From Bacillus sp. OxB-1 (GTDB taxonomy: Bacteria; Bacillota; Bacilli; Bacillales_A; Planococcaceae), in contig NZ_AP013294.1 of assembly GCF_000829195.1 (NCBI RefSeq), positions 1,313,001 to 1,377,000 on the forward strand: DNA of 64,000 bases, in the 5' to 3' direction. The notes under the pieces are model-generated. The model was given only the letters and a program-made list of their open reading frames with translations. It ran no database searches and had not been told where the DNA came from. Shown piece after piece: positions 18,041-25,831 of this stretch (positions are counted from its first letter, which is position 1; each line of letters starts with the position of its first letter). A program made the translations under genes and the position numbers.

Positions 18041-19543
18041 ATGGAAGTTGCAATGGATGCGGATTTACTGGCATTGCAGGAAATGCGCACAGCGGTAAGA
18101 GCCGCAAAAGAAGCGCAGCTCGCCTATATGTCTTATACGCAAGAACAAGTTGACCGAATTGTCCAAGCGGTGGCAAAAGCAGCTTATGAACAATCCGGGC
18201 GACTTGCAAAAATGGCGGTCGAAGAAACAGGCATGGGCGTAGCAGCCCATAAGAAGATTAAAAACGAAGTAGGATCCCGGGATGTCTACGAGAGCATCAA
18301 GGATTTGAAGACAGTGGGGATTGTAGGGGAAGATAAGATCAATAAAGTGGTGGAAATAGCCGCGCCATTCGGTGTCGTGGCGGCAATCATCCCAACGACA
18401 AACCCGACATCCACCGCATTTTTCAAAACGCTGATCGCACTGAAAACGCGCAATTCGATTGTCGTCAGCCCACACCCTTATGCGATACAATGTACGAAGG
18501 AAGCTCTGCAAGTTTGTGATGCGGCAGCTGTCGCGGCGGGCGCACCTAAAGGCTTGATCCAATGTTTGACGATGGCTTCGATGGATGCCACGCAACAACT
18601 GATGACACATCGGGACGTAAACTTGATTTTGGCGACGGGCGGCGGCGGTTTGGTGAAAGCCGCCTACAGTTCCGGCAAGCCGGCTTACGGGGTGGGCCCG
18701 GGGAATGTTCCCGTCTATATCGAGCGATCGGCGAAAATCGACAAGGCCGTCAAAAACATCGTGGACAGCAAGTCTTTTGACTACGGAACGATTTGTGCGA
18801 CGGAACAGGCGATTGTCGTAGACCGCAACATACAGGATCTCGTTATCCGTGAGCTGAAGAAAAACGGCGCTTATCTATTATCGGATGAAGAGAAACGGAT
18901 CATGGAAAAAGTGGTTTCCCCGACACCGGGGAAAGTGAATCCTAAGATTGTCGGAAGAAGTCCGCAAGCGATTGCGAAGTTGGCAGGGATTTCATTGCCT
19001 GAAGGAACCCGAGTGATCGTCGGGATGGAAACGGAAGTAGGGAAGCACATTCCATTTTCATTGGAAAAGCTCTCCCCGGTCTTTGCGATGTATGTCGCAA
19101 ATGATTTGCAGCACGCGAAGGAAATCTGCATGTCTTTGTTGAATCTTGGAGGTAGGGGACATTCGCTTTCCATCCATACTGAAACGGATGCCATCGCGCG
19201 GGAGTTCGCGCTGGAAATGCCGGTCTCCCGTATTCTGGTCAACACGATGTCTTCCGTCGGTGCGGTCGGTGGAACGACTGGACTCATGCCGTCCATGACG
19301 CTAGGATGTGGAACATTCGGAGGCAATATTACTTCCGATAATGTGACCGCCAAGCACTTGTTGAATATTAAGCGGATGGCGTATGGCATCAAGGAAGTCG
19401 AACTGCCGAAAAACGATGTGACGTCCGGCGGGGAAACTGAAGACCAGGTCGTATCCCAAGTGCTGCAATCGATGGATGCAAGTGTCGATGAAGCGATGGT
19501 AAAGAATCTGGTCCATGAGATTGTAAAACAATTATCCAAATAA
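18041..19543 (+). CDS. eutE: Acetaldehyde dehydrogenase (acylating) EutE
   Basis: 500 residues, CoA-acylating aldehyde dehydrogenase fold. The catalytic Cys lies in [16 protein letters not shown] and the cofactor loop in [17 protein letters not shown]. It turns acetaldehyde, NAD+ and CoA into acetyl-CoA inside the compartment. The C-terminus carries a tail ending [18 protein letters not shown], an amphipathic helix like an encapsulation peptide. AAAGGAGAGG lies 6 nt before the ATG. Confidence 0.94.
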   Translation: MEVAMDADLLALQEMRTAVRAAKEAQLAYMSYTQEQVDRIVQAVAKAAYEQSGRLAKMAVEETGMGVAAHKKIKNEVGSRDVYESIKDLKTVGIVGEDKINKVVEIAAPFGVVAAIIPTTNPTSTAFFKTLIALKTRNSIVVSPHPYAIQCTKEALQVCDAAAVAAGAPKGLIQCLTMASMDATQQLMTHRDVNLILATGGGGLVKAAYSSGKPAYGVGPGNVPVYIERSAKIDKAVKNIVDSKSFDYGTICATEQAIVVDRNIQDLVIRELKKNGAYLLSDEEKRIMEKVVSPTPGKVNPKIVGRSPQAIAKLAGISLPEGTRVIVGMETEVGKHIPFSLEKLSPVFAMYVANDLQHAKEICMSLLNLGGRGHSLSIHTETDAIAREFALEMPVSRILVNTMSSVGAVGGTTGLMPSMTLGCGTFGGNITSDNVTAKHLLNIKRMAYGIKEVELPKNDVTSGGETEDQVVSQVLQSMDASVDEAMVKNLVHEIVKQLSK

Positions 19544-19562
19544 ATGACAGGAGGAAACAATT

Positions 19563-19850
19563 ATGAATAGAGAAGGTACAGCATTAGGAATGGTGGAAAC
19601 AAAAGGATTGGTTGGAGCGGTTGAAGCAGCAGATGCAATGGTGAAGGCAGCTAGCGTCAATCTTGTGGGAAAAGTACATGTTGGTGGAGGAATCGTGACG
19701 GTTATGGTGCGCGGTGACGTAGGAGCAGTGAAGGCCGCAACAGATGCAGGCGCAGCAGCTGCACAACGTGTAGGCGAATTGCTATCGGTCCATGTCATTC
19801 CAAGACCGCATAACGAATTGGAAATGATCTTGCCTAAATTGGATAACTAA
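19563..19850 (+). CDS. eutM: Hexameric BMC shell protein EutM
   Basis: 95 residues, a canonical single BMC domain: [20 protein letters not shown], the [20 protein letters not shown] core and [15 protein letters not shown]. This is the major facet tile of the ethanolamine compartment. ACAGGAGG lies just upstream of the ATG. It shares most of its core with the second BMC gene at 21029. Confidence 0.95.
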   Translation: MNREGTALGMVETKGLVGAVEAADAMVKAASVNLVGKVHVGGGIVTVMVRGDVGAVKAATDAGAAAAQRVGELLSVHVIPRPHNELEMILPKLDN

Positions 19851-19883
19851 TAGTTGTGCTTGTAACGGAAAGGCGGTATCGAG

Positions 19884-20735
19884 ATGGATCAACAATTAAT
19901 TGAACAGATTGTCGGAGAAGTCCTGGGCCAATTGGCAAAAGGACAACAGGAACTGCCCGCCAATACGATTCCGATTGCCGTTTCCGCCCGTCATCTTCAT
20001 CTGTCCCCGCAACACGTGGAAACCTTGTTCGGGAAAGGGTATGAACTGACACAACGATCGGAGCTTTCCCAGCCCGGCCAGTTCGCGGCAAATGAAACCG
20101 TCGTGATCGCCGGACCGAAAGGAAGCATTTCCAACGTCCGTGTGCTTGGACCGACCCGACCGCAGACACAAGTGGAAATCAGCTGGACGGATGCCATGAA
20201 AATCGGCGTACGTCCGCCGATCCGCGAATCAGGGGATATAAATGGTTCGGCGCCGATTACGATCATTGGGCCGCAGGGAAGTCTCTTTTTGGAAGAGGGG
20301 CTCATCATTGCCCAATCCCATATCCATATGTCGCCATCTGATGCAAACCGATTGGATGTCCAAGATGGTGAAGTCGTGACTGTGGAAGTGGACGGCATCC
20401 GGCCGATTGCTTATCGGAATGTGAAAATCCGGGTTTCGGACCGTTATCGATTGGAAATGCACATTGATACGGACGAAGCGAATGCGGGCTTCATTTCAAA
20501 AGGGGCGAATGGCAGGCTCGTAAAATCCGGCCAACCGTCCGTTCCGACAAACGTCGAACGGCCCGTTTCCACTCCAACGAAAACAGTTTACGAGTTCGGC
20601 AAGAAATTGCTGACGAATGATGATGTGAGAGCCATTGAAGAACCGGAAATTCTTTTGGAAAAAGGGACGATCGTAACCGCCCTTGCCCGGGATACGGCTC
20701 GAGAACTCGGCAAATCTATTTCGTTTAGAAAATAG
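19884..20735 (+). CDS. pduL: PduL-type phosphate acyltransferase with terminal extensions
   Basis: 283 residues. Two PduL domains are seen: the first zinc-binding motif in VSARHLHLSPQHV and the second in QSHIHMSPSDANRL, with VRVLGPTRPQTQVEIS between. It interconverts acetyl-CoA and acetyl phosphate, replacing EutD. The N-terminus (QQLIEQIVGEVLGQLAK) is an amphipathic encapsulation-type helix. About 70 extra residues follow the core (PTKTVYEFGKKLLTNDDVRA...), longer than most PduL proteins. ATG with AAAGGCGG upstream. Confidence 0.9.
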   Translation: MDQQLIEQIVGEVLGQLAKGQQELPANTIPIAVSARHLHLSPQHVETLFGKGYELTQRSELSQPGQFAANETVVIAGPKGSISNVRVLGPTRPQTQVEISWTDAMKIGVRPPIRESGDINGSAPITIIGPQGSLFLEEGLIIAQSHIHMSPSDANRLDVQDGEVVTVEVDGIRPIAYRNVKIRVSDRYRLEMHIDTDEANAGFISKGANGRLVKSGQPSVPTNVERPVSTPTKTVYEFGKKLLTNDDVRAIEEPEILLEKGTIVTALARDTARELGKSISFRK

Positions 20736-20751
20736 AAGAAGGTGAAGCGGC

Positions 20752-21054
20752 ATGCGAATGGGGAAAGTTATCGGCAATGTTTGGGCGACCCGGAAAGAAG
20801 AAGGTTTACAAGGCTTGAAATTACTGGTCATTCAGCCGGTGGATGGATACGGCCGACCGATTCGCACACATTTTGTTGCTGCCGATCGCATCGGGGCGGG
20901 AATCGGAGATCATGTGTTGATCACGAGCGGAGGCTCTTCCCGGTTCATCGATCGGGATAACCCGGTTCCAATTGATGCGGTAGTTGTAGGAATCATTGAT
21001 TCAACCGAAGTGGAGAGAGGTGAGTCTGATGAGTCAAGCGATAGGAATGATTGA
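20752..21054 (+). CDS. eutN: BMC vertex protein EutN
   Basis: 100 residues of the EutN/CcmL family: [26 protein letters not shown] opens the pentamer fold, then [23 protein letters not shown] and the conserved [13 protein letters not shown]. Such pentamers cap the icosahedral vertices. The last 26 nt overlap the start of the next BMC gene. The second Met (20758) may be the real start. Confidence 0.93.
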   Translation: MRMGKVIGNVWATRKEEGLQGLKLLVIQPVDGYGRPIRTHFVAADRIGAGIGDHVLITSGGSSRFIDRDNPVPIDAVVVGIIDSTEVERGESDESSDRND

Positions 21055-21385
21055 AACGAAAGGGCTGGTCGGTTCGATTGAAGCGGCGGATGCCATGATC
21101 AAAGCGTCCAATGTAAGACTGGTCAAGCAGGAATTTATCGATGGAGGCCTTGTTACAGTCATTGTACAAGGGGATGTCGGTGCGGTCCAAGCTGCAGTGG
21201 ATGCCGGCCGGGATGCGGCGAATCGAGTGGGTGAACTAGTCGGTTCCCACGTCATTCCCCGTCCGGATGGAACGGTCTATGACATGGTGAAGCCGTCGGA
21301 TCCGGCACCGCCACAAATCGAGAAACCACAAAAAGCGAAAGCGGCCGTCAAAAAGGATTCGGCTCCAAAGAGTCCGGAGGCTTAA
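21029..21385 (+). CDS. Second hexameric BMC shell protein with Lys/Pro-rich tail
   Basis: 118 residues. The BMC domain (residues 1-88: [48 protein letters not shown]) is close to EutM. A 30-residue tail ([20 protein letters not shown]...) is low in complexity and basic. The tail could bind nucleic acid, or anchor cargo or cytoplasmic partners, as proposed for EutK-like tails; this is inference. ATG at 21029 with GAGAGAGGTGA upstream, inside the eutN 3' end. Confidence 0.9.
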   Translation: MSQAIGMIETKGLVGSIEAADAMIKASNVRLVKQEFIDGGLVTVIVQGDVGAVQAAVDAGRDAANRVGELVGSHVIPRPDGTVYDMVKPSDPAPPQIEKPQKAKAAVKKDSAPKSPEA

Positions 21386-21406
21386 CGTTGGAAGGGGTGA
21401 ATCTCA

Positions 21407-22348
21407 TTGGCTTTTCGAAGACCTAAAATCGCGGTGATCGGCGCAGGATACACCGGTGCAACGGTTGCGCTGCTCGTCGCTCAAAAAGAACTAGGGGATG
21501 TCGTGCTCGTCGATATTCCGGAACAAGAAGGACCTGTTAAAGGCAAGGCGCTGGATATGCTTCAAGCGGGAGCGGTCCAACGATTCAATTCGAAGATTTC
21601 CGGCACGTCCGACTATGGGCAGATTCAAGATGCCGATATGGTAATCATTACAGCGGGCATTGCGAGAAAGCCAGGCATGAGCCGGGACGATCTTGTCAAT
21701 ACGAATGCGAAAATTATGCGGGCTGTCTCGGAACAGGTGCGCCGCTATGCTCCGGATAGTATTATTCTGATTCTAAGCAATCCGGTCGATGCGATGACGT
21801 ATGTCTGCTATAAAACGACAGGATTTCCGAAACATCGCGTAATCGGACAATCAGGCGTATTGGACACGGCCCGTTTCAATACCTTTGTCGCAGAAGAGTT
21901 GAACATTTCGGTGGAAGATATTTCAGGATTCGTGCTAGGCGGACACGGGGATGATATGGTGCCCCTTGTACGGTATTCCTACGCAGGCGGAATTCCGTTG
22001 GAAAATATCATACCGAAAGAACGGTTGGACGCGATTGTGGCACGGACCCGAAAAGGCGGCGGCGAAATCGTTTCGCTATTAGGAAACGGCAGTGCCTATT
22101 ATGCGCCGGCCGCGTCACTCGTGGAAATGGCGGAAGCGATTATCTTGGATAAAAAGAGAATCCTCCCAGCCATTGCCTACCTGGAAGGCGAATATGGCTA
22201 TTCGGATCTGTATGTCGGCGTTCCGACAGTCCTTGGCGGAAATGGGCTCGAAAGCATTATCGAGCTGCCGCTAACGGAAGAAGAAAAATCAGCCTTCGCC
22301 CAATCGGTAGAGTCGGTGCGGAGTGTTATTGAAATCTGCAAGAATTGA
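21407..22348 (+). CDS. mdh: Malate dehydrogenase in the eut operon
   Basis: 313 residues. NAD-binding loop [16 protein letters not shown], substrate loop [17 protein letters not shown] with the two arginines that select malate/oxaloacetate rather than lactate, and the catalytic His in [14 protein letters not shown]. It resembles the housekeeping Bacillus malate dehydrogenase throughout. No encapsulation peptide is apparent at either end. TTG start with GAAGGGG upstream, 21 nt after the BMC gene, before the operon terminator. With no eutG in the locus it may help reoxidise NADH, but this is inference. Confidence 0.93.
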   Translation: MAFRRPKIAVIGAGYTGATVALLVAQKELGDVVLVDIPEQEGPVKGKALDMLQAGAVQRFNSKISGTSDYGQIQDADMVIITAGIARKPGMSRDDLVNTNAKIMRAVSEQVRRYAPDSIILILSNPVDAMTYVCYKTTGFPKHRVIGQSGVLDTARFNTFVAEELNISVEDISGFVLGGHGDDMVPLVRYSYAGGIPLENIIPKERLDAIVARTRKGGGEIVSLLGNGSAYYAPAASLVEMAEAIILDKKRILPAIAYLEGEYGYSDLYVGVPTVLGGNGLESIIELPLTEEEKSAFAQSVESVRSVIEICKN

Positions 22349-22379
22349 TATCAAAATAGCGCAAAAAAAGTGAAAGACA

Positions 22380-22421
22380 AGAGCCTCTAAGTTAGGATTG
22401 ACTTAGAAGGCTCTTTTTTTA
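22380..22421 (+). terminator. Terminator of the eut operon
   Basis: AGAGCCT-C-TAAGT pairs with ACTTA-GA-AGGCTCT around an 8-nt loop and is followed by a run of T. It closes the operon after mdh. Confidence 0.93.
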
Positions 22422-22440
22422 TGGGCGTTTTTTAAATGAA

Positions 22441-22645
22441 GGGCTGGGTTTTGCAACGAAGTGGGGGGAGGTTTCCAACCAAGTTATGGAGATGTCCAAC
22501 GAATGGGGAGGGTTGTCCAACGAAAGCGAGGTTTCCAACCAAGTTGCGGGGGTGTCCAACCAACGGGCGTGGGTTTCCAACCAAGTCATGGGGATGTCCA
22601 ACGAATGGGGAGAGTTGTTCAACGAAAGCGGGTTTTCCAACACCC
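22441..22645. repeat. Array A: contiguous 18-21-nt degenerate repeats
   Basis: About ten contiguous units, mostly 21 nt and some 18 nt, each with the core TCCAAC followed by CAAG or GAA and a G-rich end, for example GGTTTCCAACCAAGTTATGGA and GATGTCCAACGAATGGGGAG. The order of unit types recurs (TTTCCAACCAAG, ATGTCCAACGAA, TTGTCCAACGAAAG), giving a partial higher-order pattern. There are no unique spacers. Together with the terminator it fills the gene-free 330 nt between mdh and the insertion sequence. Several frames are open on both strands but none looks like a protein. Confidence 0.85.
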
Positions 22646-22659
22646 ACAGTCTTTAATTA

Positions 22660-24312
22660 GGGATTACTGAACAACCCTCATCAAGCTACCTTAAGGATAA
22701 GTTTCTTGGAAAATAAACGTTCCGATTTTTCGATTGAATGTAGGAAAAACGACAAAAAAGTATCCCGGAGGATCTTTTCGAGGTTCATGATGACCAGCTG
22801 GAGGGCAATCGTCGTCTCGCTTGTGGTTTGCAGGCGTGTTCGAATAAGACCCAGCCCGTATGCGCGTTTGCCTTCGCCGAATTTCCCTTCGATGGCGTTG
22901 CGCTCGCCGTGGTCCTGTTTCTCCAACTTCTTCTGTTCTGCACGTACATGCTGGTCTTTGGCGGGCCTGCCGAGTTTCGGACCGCTCAACCGAATTCCGA
23001 GTTCTTGACAGAACTTCCGGTTGTCCCGGGTTCTGTAGATGGTATCCGCCAGGACGGCTTCCGGATAGTGGCCGAACCGTTCCTTGTACGCCAGGATAGC
23101 GTCTTTCAATAGGGTTCCTTCATTGTAGGCGTCCCATTGCAGCGTCTCAAGATACGCATACCCATCGACCAGACTGACAGAGAGTTTTGCGCCGAATTCG
23201 ACGGATGCTTTCGCTTTTCCCCGGACAATCGGACGGATATACGGCTGCGCAATGCTGACTACGCGGTCCTGGATGGAATGAGTATCGCCCTCGAACAGGA
23301 TGGTTTGCTGACGGAACAGCTCCTGGATGACCAGCAGGTCTTTGTACTGTGCCCGTGTCAGCCTGTCGAGCCCGACTTCATTCGCAAGATCTTCCACGTG
23401 CTTCAAATCTCGACGAACATAGGAAAGCTGTCCCTTCAGGCAAGCCTGGATCTTTTCGTAGCCGGGTTTTCGCTGCTTGGACAAGGCAAGGTATTCCTTC
23501 CGGGCTTTCCGGCGGTAGGTACGCGGTTTTTTGGACCCATGGCCCCGTTTCGCATGCAACCGATCAATCATCGTTTCGAGCTTTTCCCTTGCCTGATTCA
23601 AGAGACCGATATCCGTCGGATACGCAATATCGGAAGGGGCGCAGGTGGCATCGATCAGTAGTTTTCCTTGTTTGTAGATGGGGGCTGATTCTTCGGGACG
23701 CCGGGCCTCCGGTTTCGCTGCCGGGCTTCCGCTCCCGCCCCTCGGCTCATCGTCATCCGGACCATCCGAATCCTTGGGGTTCGCCGGTTTCCGATGTGCC
23801 GCTGTGATGGATTCGTTCACTTGATTCACCAGATCCGCGTTAAAACGCTTCCGGAAATGGGTCAGTGAAGAGGCATGGAACGGCGGGGTTTCCTGAAAAG
23901 CGGGAAGCCCGATGAAATATTGCATATAGGGGTTTTCAGTAATCGCTTCTACGGTTTCTCCATCACTCAATCGGAGACGTTCCTTGATGATCAGCGCTCC
24001 AAGTGCAAGCTGCACGGTGTACGCCTTACTCCCCTGATTGGGGTCGCCGAGTGACTCGAGATACGCTTCCTCCAGGTCGGCCCAAGGAATGACAGAAGCC
24101 ATGCGAACCCAACGGTTATCCGGGTTCAAGTGCCCTCCGAACGGCAAAAAGAATTCGTGTGGCAGGATCATTTGTTTGGCGTTGTGTTCATACATGACAT
24201 GTCCTCCTGTGCAGTGTATTAGTGAGTTTTATTTTTTCGGTATGCACCTGTTTCGACAAAAAAGGCGTCAAACCCTTTATTTATATGGGATTATAAGTTG
24301 TTCAGCAATCTC
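22660..24312 (-). mobile_element. IS1182-like insertion sequence, 1653 bp
   Basis: A single transposase gene is bounded by 16-bp imperfect inverted repeats, GGGATTACTGAACAAC (22660-22675) and the complement of GAGATTGCTGAACAAC (24297-24312), matching at 14 of 16 positions. The palindrome TAATTA lies directly outside both ends (22654-22659 and 24313-24318), consistent with a 6-bp target duplication or a palindromic target. The element appears intact. It sits directly against the ribosome binding site of the dehydrogenase at 24334. Confidence 0.88.
22681..24195 (-). CDS. IS1182-family DDE transposase
   Basis: 504 residues, full length. The N-terminal domain (HEFFLPFGGHLNPDNRW region, YTVQLALGALIIKERLRLSD, PFHASSLTHFRKRF) is typical of IS1182/IS5-like transposases. 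The probable catalytic residues are the Asp in LLIDATCAPSDIAYP, the Asp in AVLADTIYRTRDNR and the Glu in ERNAIEGKFGEGKRAYGL. A variable Pro/Asp-rich insert lies at about 135-170. AGGAGG precedes the ATG. No frameshift is seen, so it may be active. Confidence 0.93.
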   Translation of the reverse strand: MYEHNAKQMILPHEFFLPFGGHLNPDNRWVRMASVIPWADLEEAYLESLGDPNQGSKAYTVQLALGALIIKERLRLSDGETVEAITENPYMQYFIGLPAFQETPPFHASSLTHFRKRFNADLVNQVNESITAAHRKPANPKDSDGPDDDEPRGGSGSPAAKPEARRPEESAPIYKQGKLLIDATCAPSDIAYPTDIGLLNQAREKLETMIDRLHAKRGHGSKKPRTYRRKARKEYLALSKQRKPGYEKIQACLKGQLSYVRRDLKHVEDLANEVGLDRLTRAQYKDLLVIQELFRQQTILFEGDTHSIQDRVVSIAQPYIRPIVRGKAKASVEFGAKLSVSLVDGYAYLETLQWDAYNEGTLLKDAILAYKERFGHYPEAVLADTIYRTRDNRKFCQELGIRLSGPKLGRPAKDQHVRAEQKKLEKQDHGERNAIEGKFGEGKRAYGLGLIRTRLQTTSETTIALQLVIMNLEKILRDTFLSFFLHSIEKSERLFSKKLILKVA

Positions 24313-24333
24313 TAATTAAGGAGATGAATGTAA

Positions 24334-25296
24334 ATGAAACCAATCGTATACATAACAAGAAAACTGCCGGAGGAAGCCGTATCACCGCTGCTCGGCCAAT
24401 TCGAGGTCCGCATGTGGGAATCGGAAAGCGAAGCCGTCCCCCGCGATGTGCTGCTTAAGGAGGCGGCCGAAGCGGATGCCCTGTGGACGGTCGTCACTGA
24501 TGCTGTGGACCGCGACCTATTGACGGCTGCGCCTCAACTGAAAATCGTCGCCAATATGGCGGTCGGCTACAATAACATTGACACCGCAGTGGCGCAAGAG
24601 CGGGGCGTGATCGTTACGAATACGCCAGGCGTTTTGACGGAAACGACGGCGGATTTAACGTTTGCCTTGCTGCTCGCTACGGCGCGCCGATTAGGGGAAG
24701 CGGAGCAGGAATTGCGCGCAGGGAAATGGACGTCTTGGACACCGATGGGCTACACCGGGATGGATGTCAGCGGGGCGACGCTTGGCATCATTGGCATGGG
24801 AAGGATCGGCGAAGCGGTCGCGCGGCGGGCGAAAGGGTTCGATATGCGGGTGCTCTATCATAATCGGAGCCGGAAACCGGAAGCGGAAGCCACGTTTGGT
24901 TTTGAATATGCTGAACTGGATAAACTATTACAAGAGGCCGACTTTGTTGTCACGTTGACTCCTTTCACACCAGAAACAGCGGGGTTGATCGGCGCACGGG
25001 AGTTGACGCTGATGAAGAGGACCGCGATTCTCATCAATTCTTCCCGCGGAGGCGTTGTCGATGAAACGGCGCTTTATGAAGCATTGAAAAATGGGGAGAT
25101 TTGGGCGGCCGGTTTGGACGTCTTTGAAACGGAGCCAGTGCCTGTGGATCATCCGTTACTGTCACTGCCGAACGTCACGGCGTTGCCCCATATCGGAAGC
25201 GCTTCTGTGAAAACGCGGCTGGCTATGATGAATTTGAACGCGCAGGCCATCCTCGATTGTTTCGAAGGTCGTGAACCGAAAAATCGAGTAGTCTGA
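24334..25296 (+). CDS. D-2-hydroxyacid dehydrogenase (glyoxylate/hydroxypyruvate reductase type)
   Basis: 320 residues. NAD(P)-binding loop LGIIGMGRIGEAVARRAKGF, the catalytic set Arg in LINSSRGGVVDE, Glu in DVFETEPVP and His in ALPHIGSASVKTR, plus NTPGVLTETTADLTFALLL. This is the GhrB/GyaR type that reduces glyoxylate or hydroxypyruvate. AAGGAGATG precedes the ATG. The insertion sequence ends about 20 nt upstream, so the native promoter may be displaced. Confidence 0.88.
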   Translation: MKPIVYITRKLPEEAVSPLLGQFEVRMWESESEAVPRDVLLKEAAEADALWTVVTDAVDRDLLTAAPQLKIVANMAVGYNNIDTAVAQERGVIVTNTPGVLTETTADLTFALLLATARRLGEAEQELRAGKWTSWTPMGYTGMDVSGATLGIIGMGRIGEAVARRAKGFDMRVLYHNRSRKPEAEATFGFEYAELDKLLQEADFVVTLTPFTPETAGLIGARELTLMKRTAILINSSRGGVVDETALYEALKNGEIWAAGLDVFETEPVPVDHPLLSLPNVTALPHIGSASVKTRLAMMNLNAQAILDCFEGREPKNRVV

Positions 25297-25386
25297 TAAT
25301 GTTCTCACTTCATTATACTCAAGATCCCCAACTTCCATAAATGGCGGGATGGGTCGAAACGCATTTGATAGAAAAGAGGGGATTGC

Positions 25387-25797
25387 ATGAAGGGTTGCAT
25401 CATACCTTATTTGACATTCCACGGAGAGGCACGGGAAGCGGCGGGATTTTACGCGGATTTATTCGGGCTGACGAATCTTGGCATTCAGCGCTACGGTGAT
25501 GCGGATTTTCCGTCTCCGCCGGAAGCCGCGGATCTGGTCATTCATTGCCATTTGCAAAAAGGGGATTTTCAGCTGATGCTAGCGGATTCGACGGAGGAGC
25601 GGACGCAAGACATGCAGCATGGCTTGTCATTGACCGTCCAATGTGAGGATGACGGGGAAATTCAGCGATTGTATGACGGTCTCCTTGCGGAAGGGACAAT
25701 GCTCATGGAGTTGCAGGAGACATTTTGGGGTGCCAAATATGCGAAAGTACGGGACAAGTACGGATTCATTTGGGATTTGAGCGCGGAAAAAGAGTGA
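25387..25797 (+). CDS. VOC/PhnB-like glyoxalase-fold protein
   Basis: 136 residues, with a beta-alpha-beta-beta-beta fold: PYLTFHGEAREAAGFYADLF at the start and FWGAKYAKVRDKYGFIWDLS at the end are the hallmarks of the PhnB-like group. The substrate is unknown; many members are of unassigned function. GGGG lies before the ATG. It starts 90 nt after the dehydrogenase and may be co-transcribed with it. Confidence 0.82.
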   Translation: MKGCIIPYLTFHGEAREAAGFYADLFGLTNLGIQRYGDADFPSPPEAADLVIHCHLQKGDFQLMLADSTEERTQDMQHGLSLTVQCEDDGEIQRLYDGLLAEGTMLMELQETFWGAKYAKVRDKYGFIWDLSAEKE

Positions 25798-25831
25798 TAG
25801 ACAGACAGAACGTTTTGGGGAGGGGAATGAC

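Noticed and set aside
22436..22660. Open frames on both strands in array A
   Set aside because: Four overlapping frames are open because of the 21-nt period; none has a plausible start or protein-like composition.
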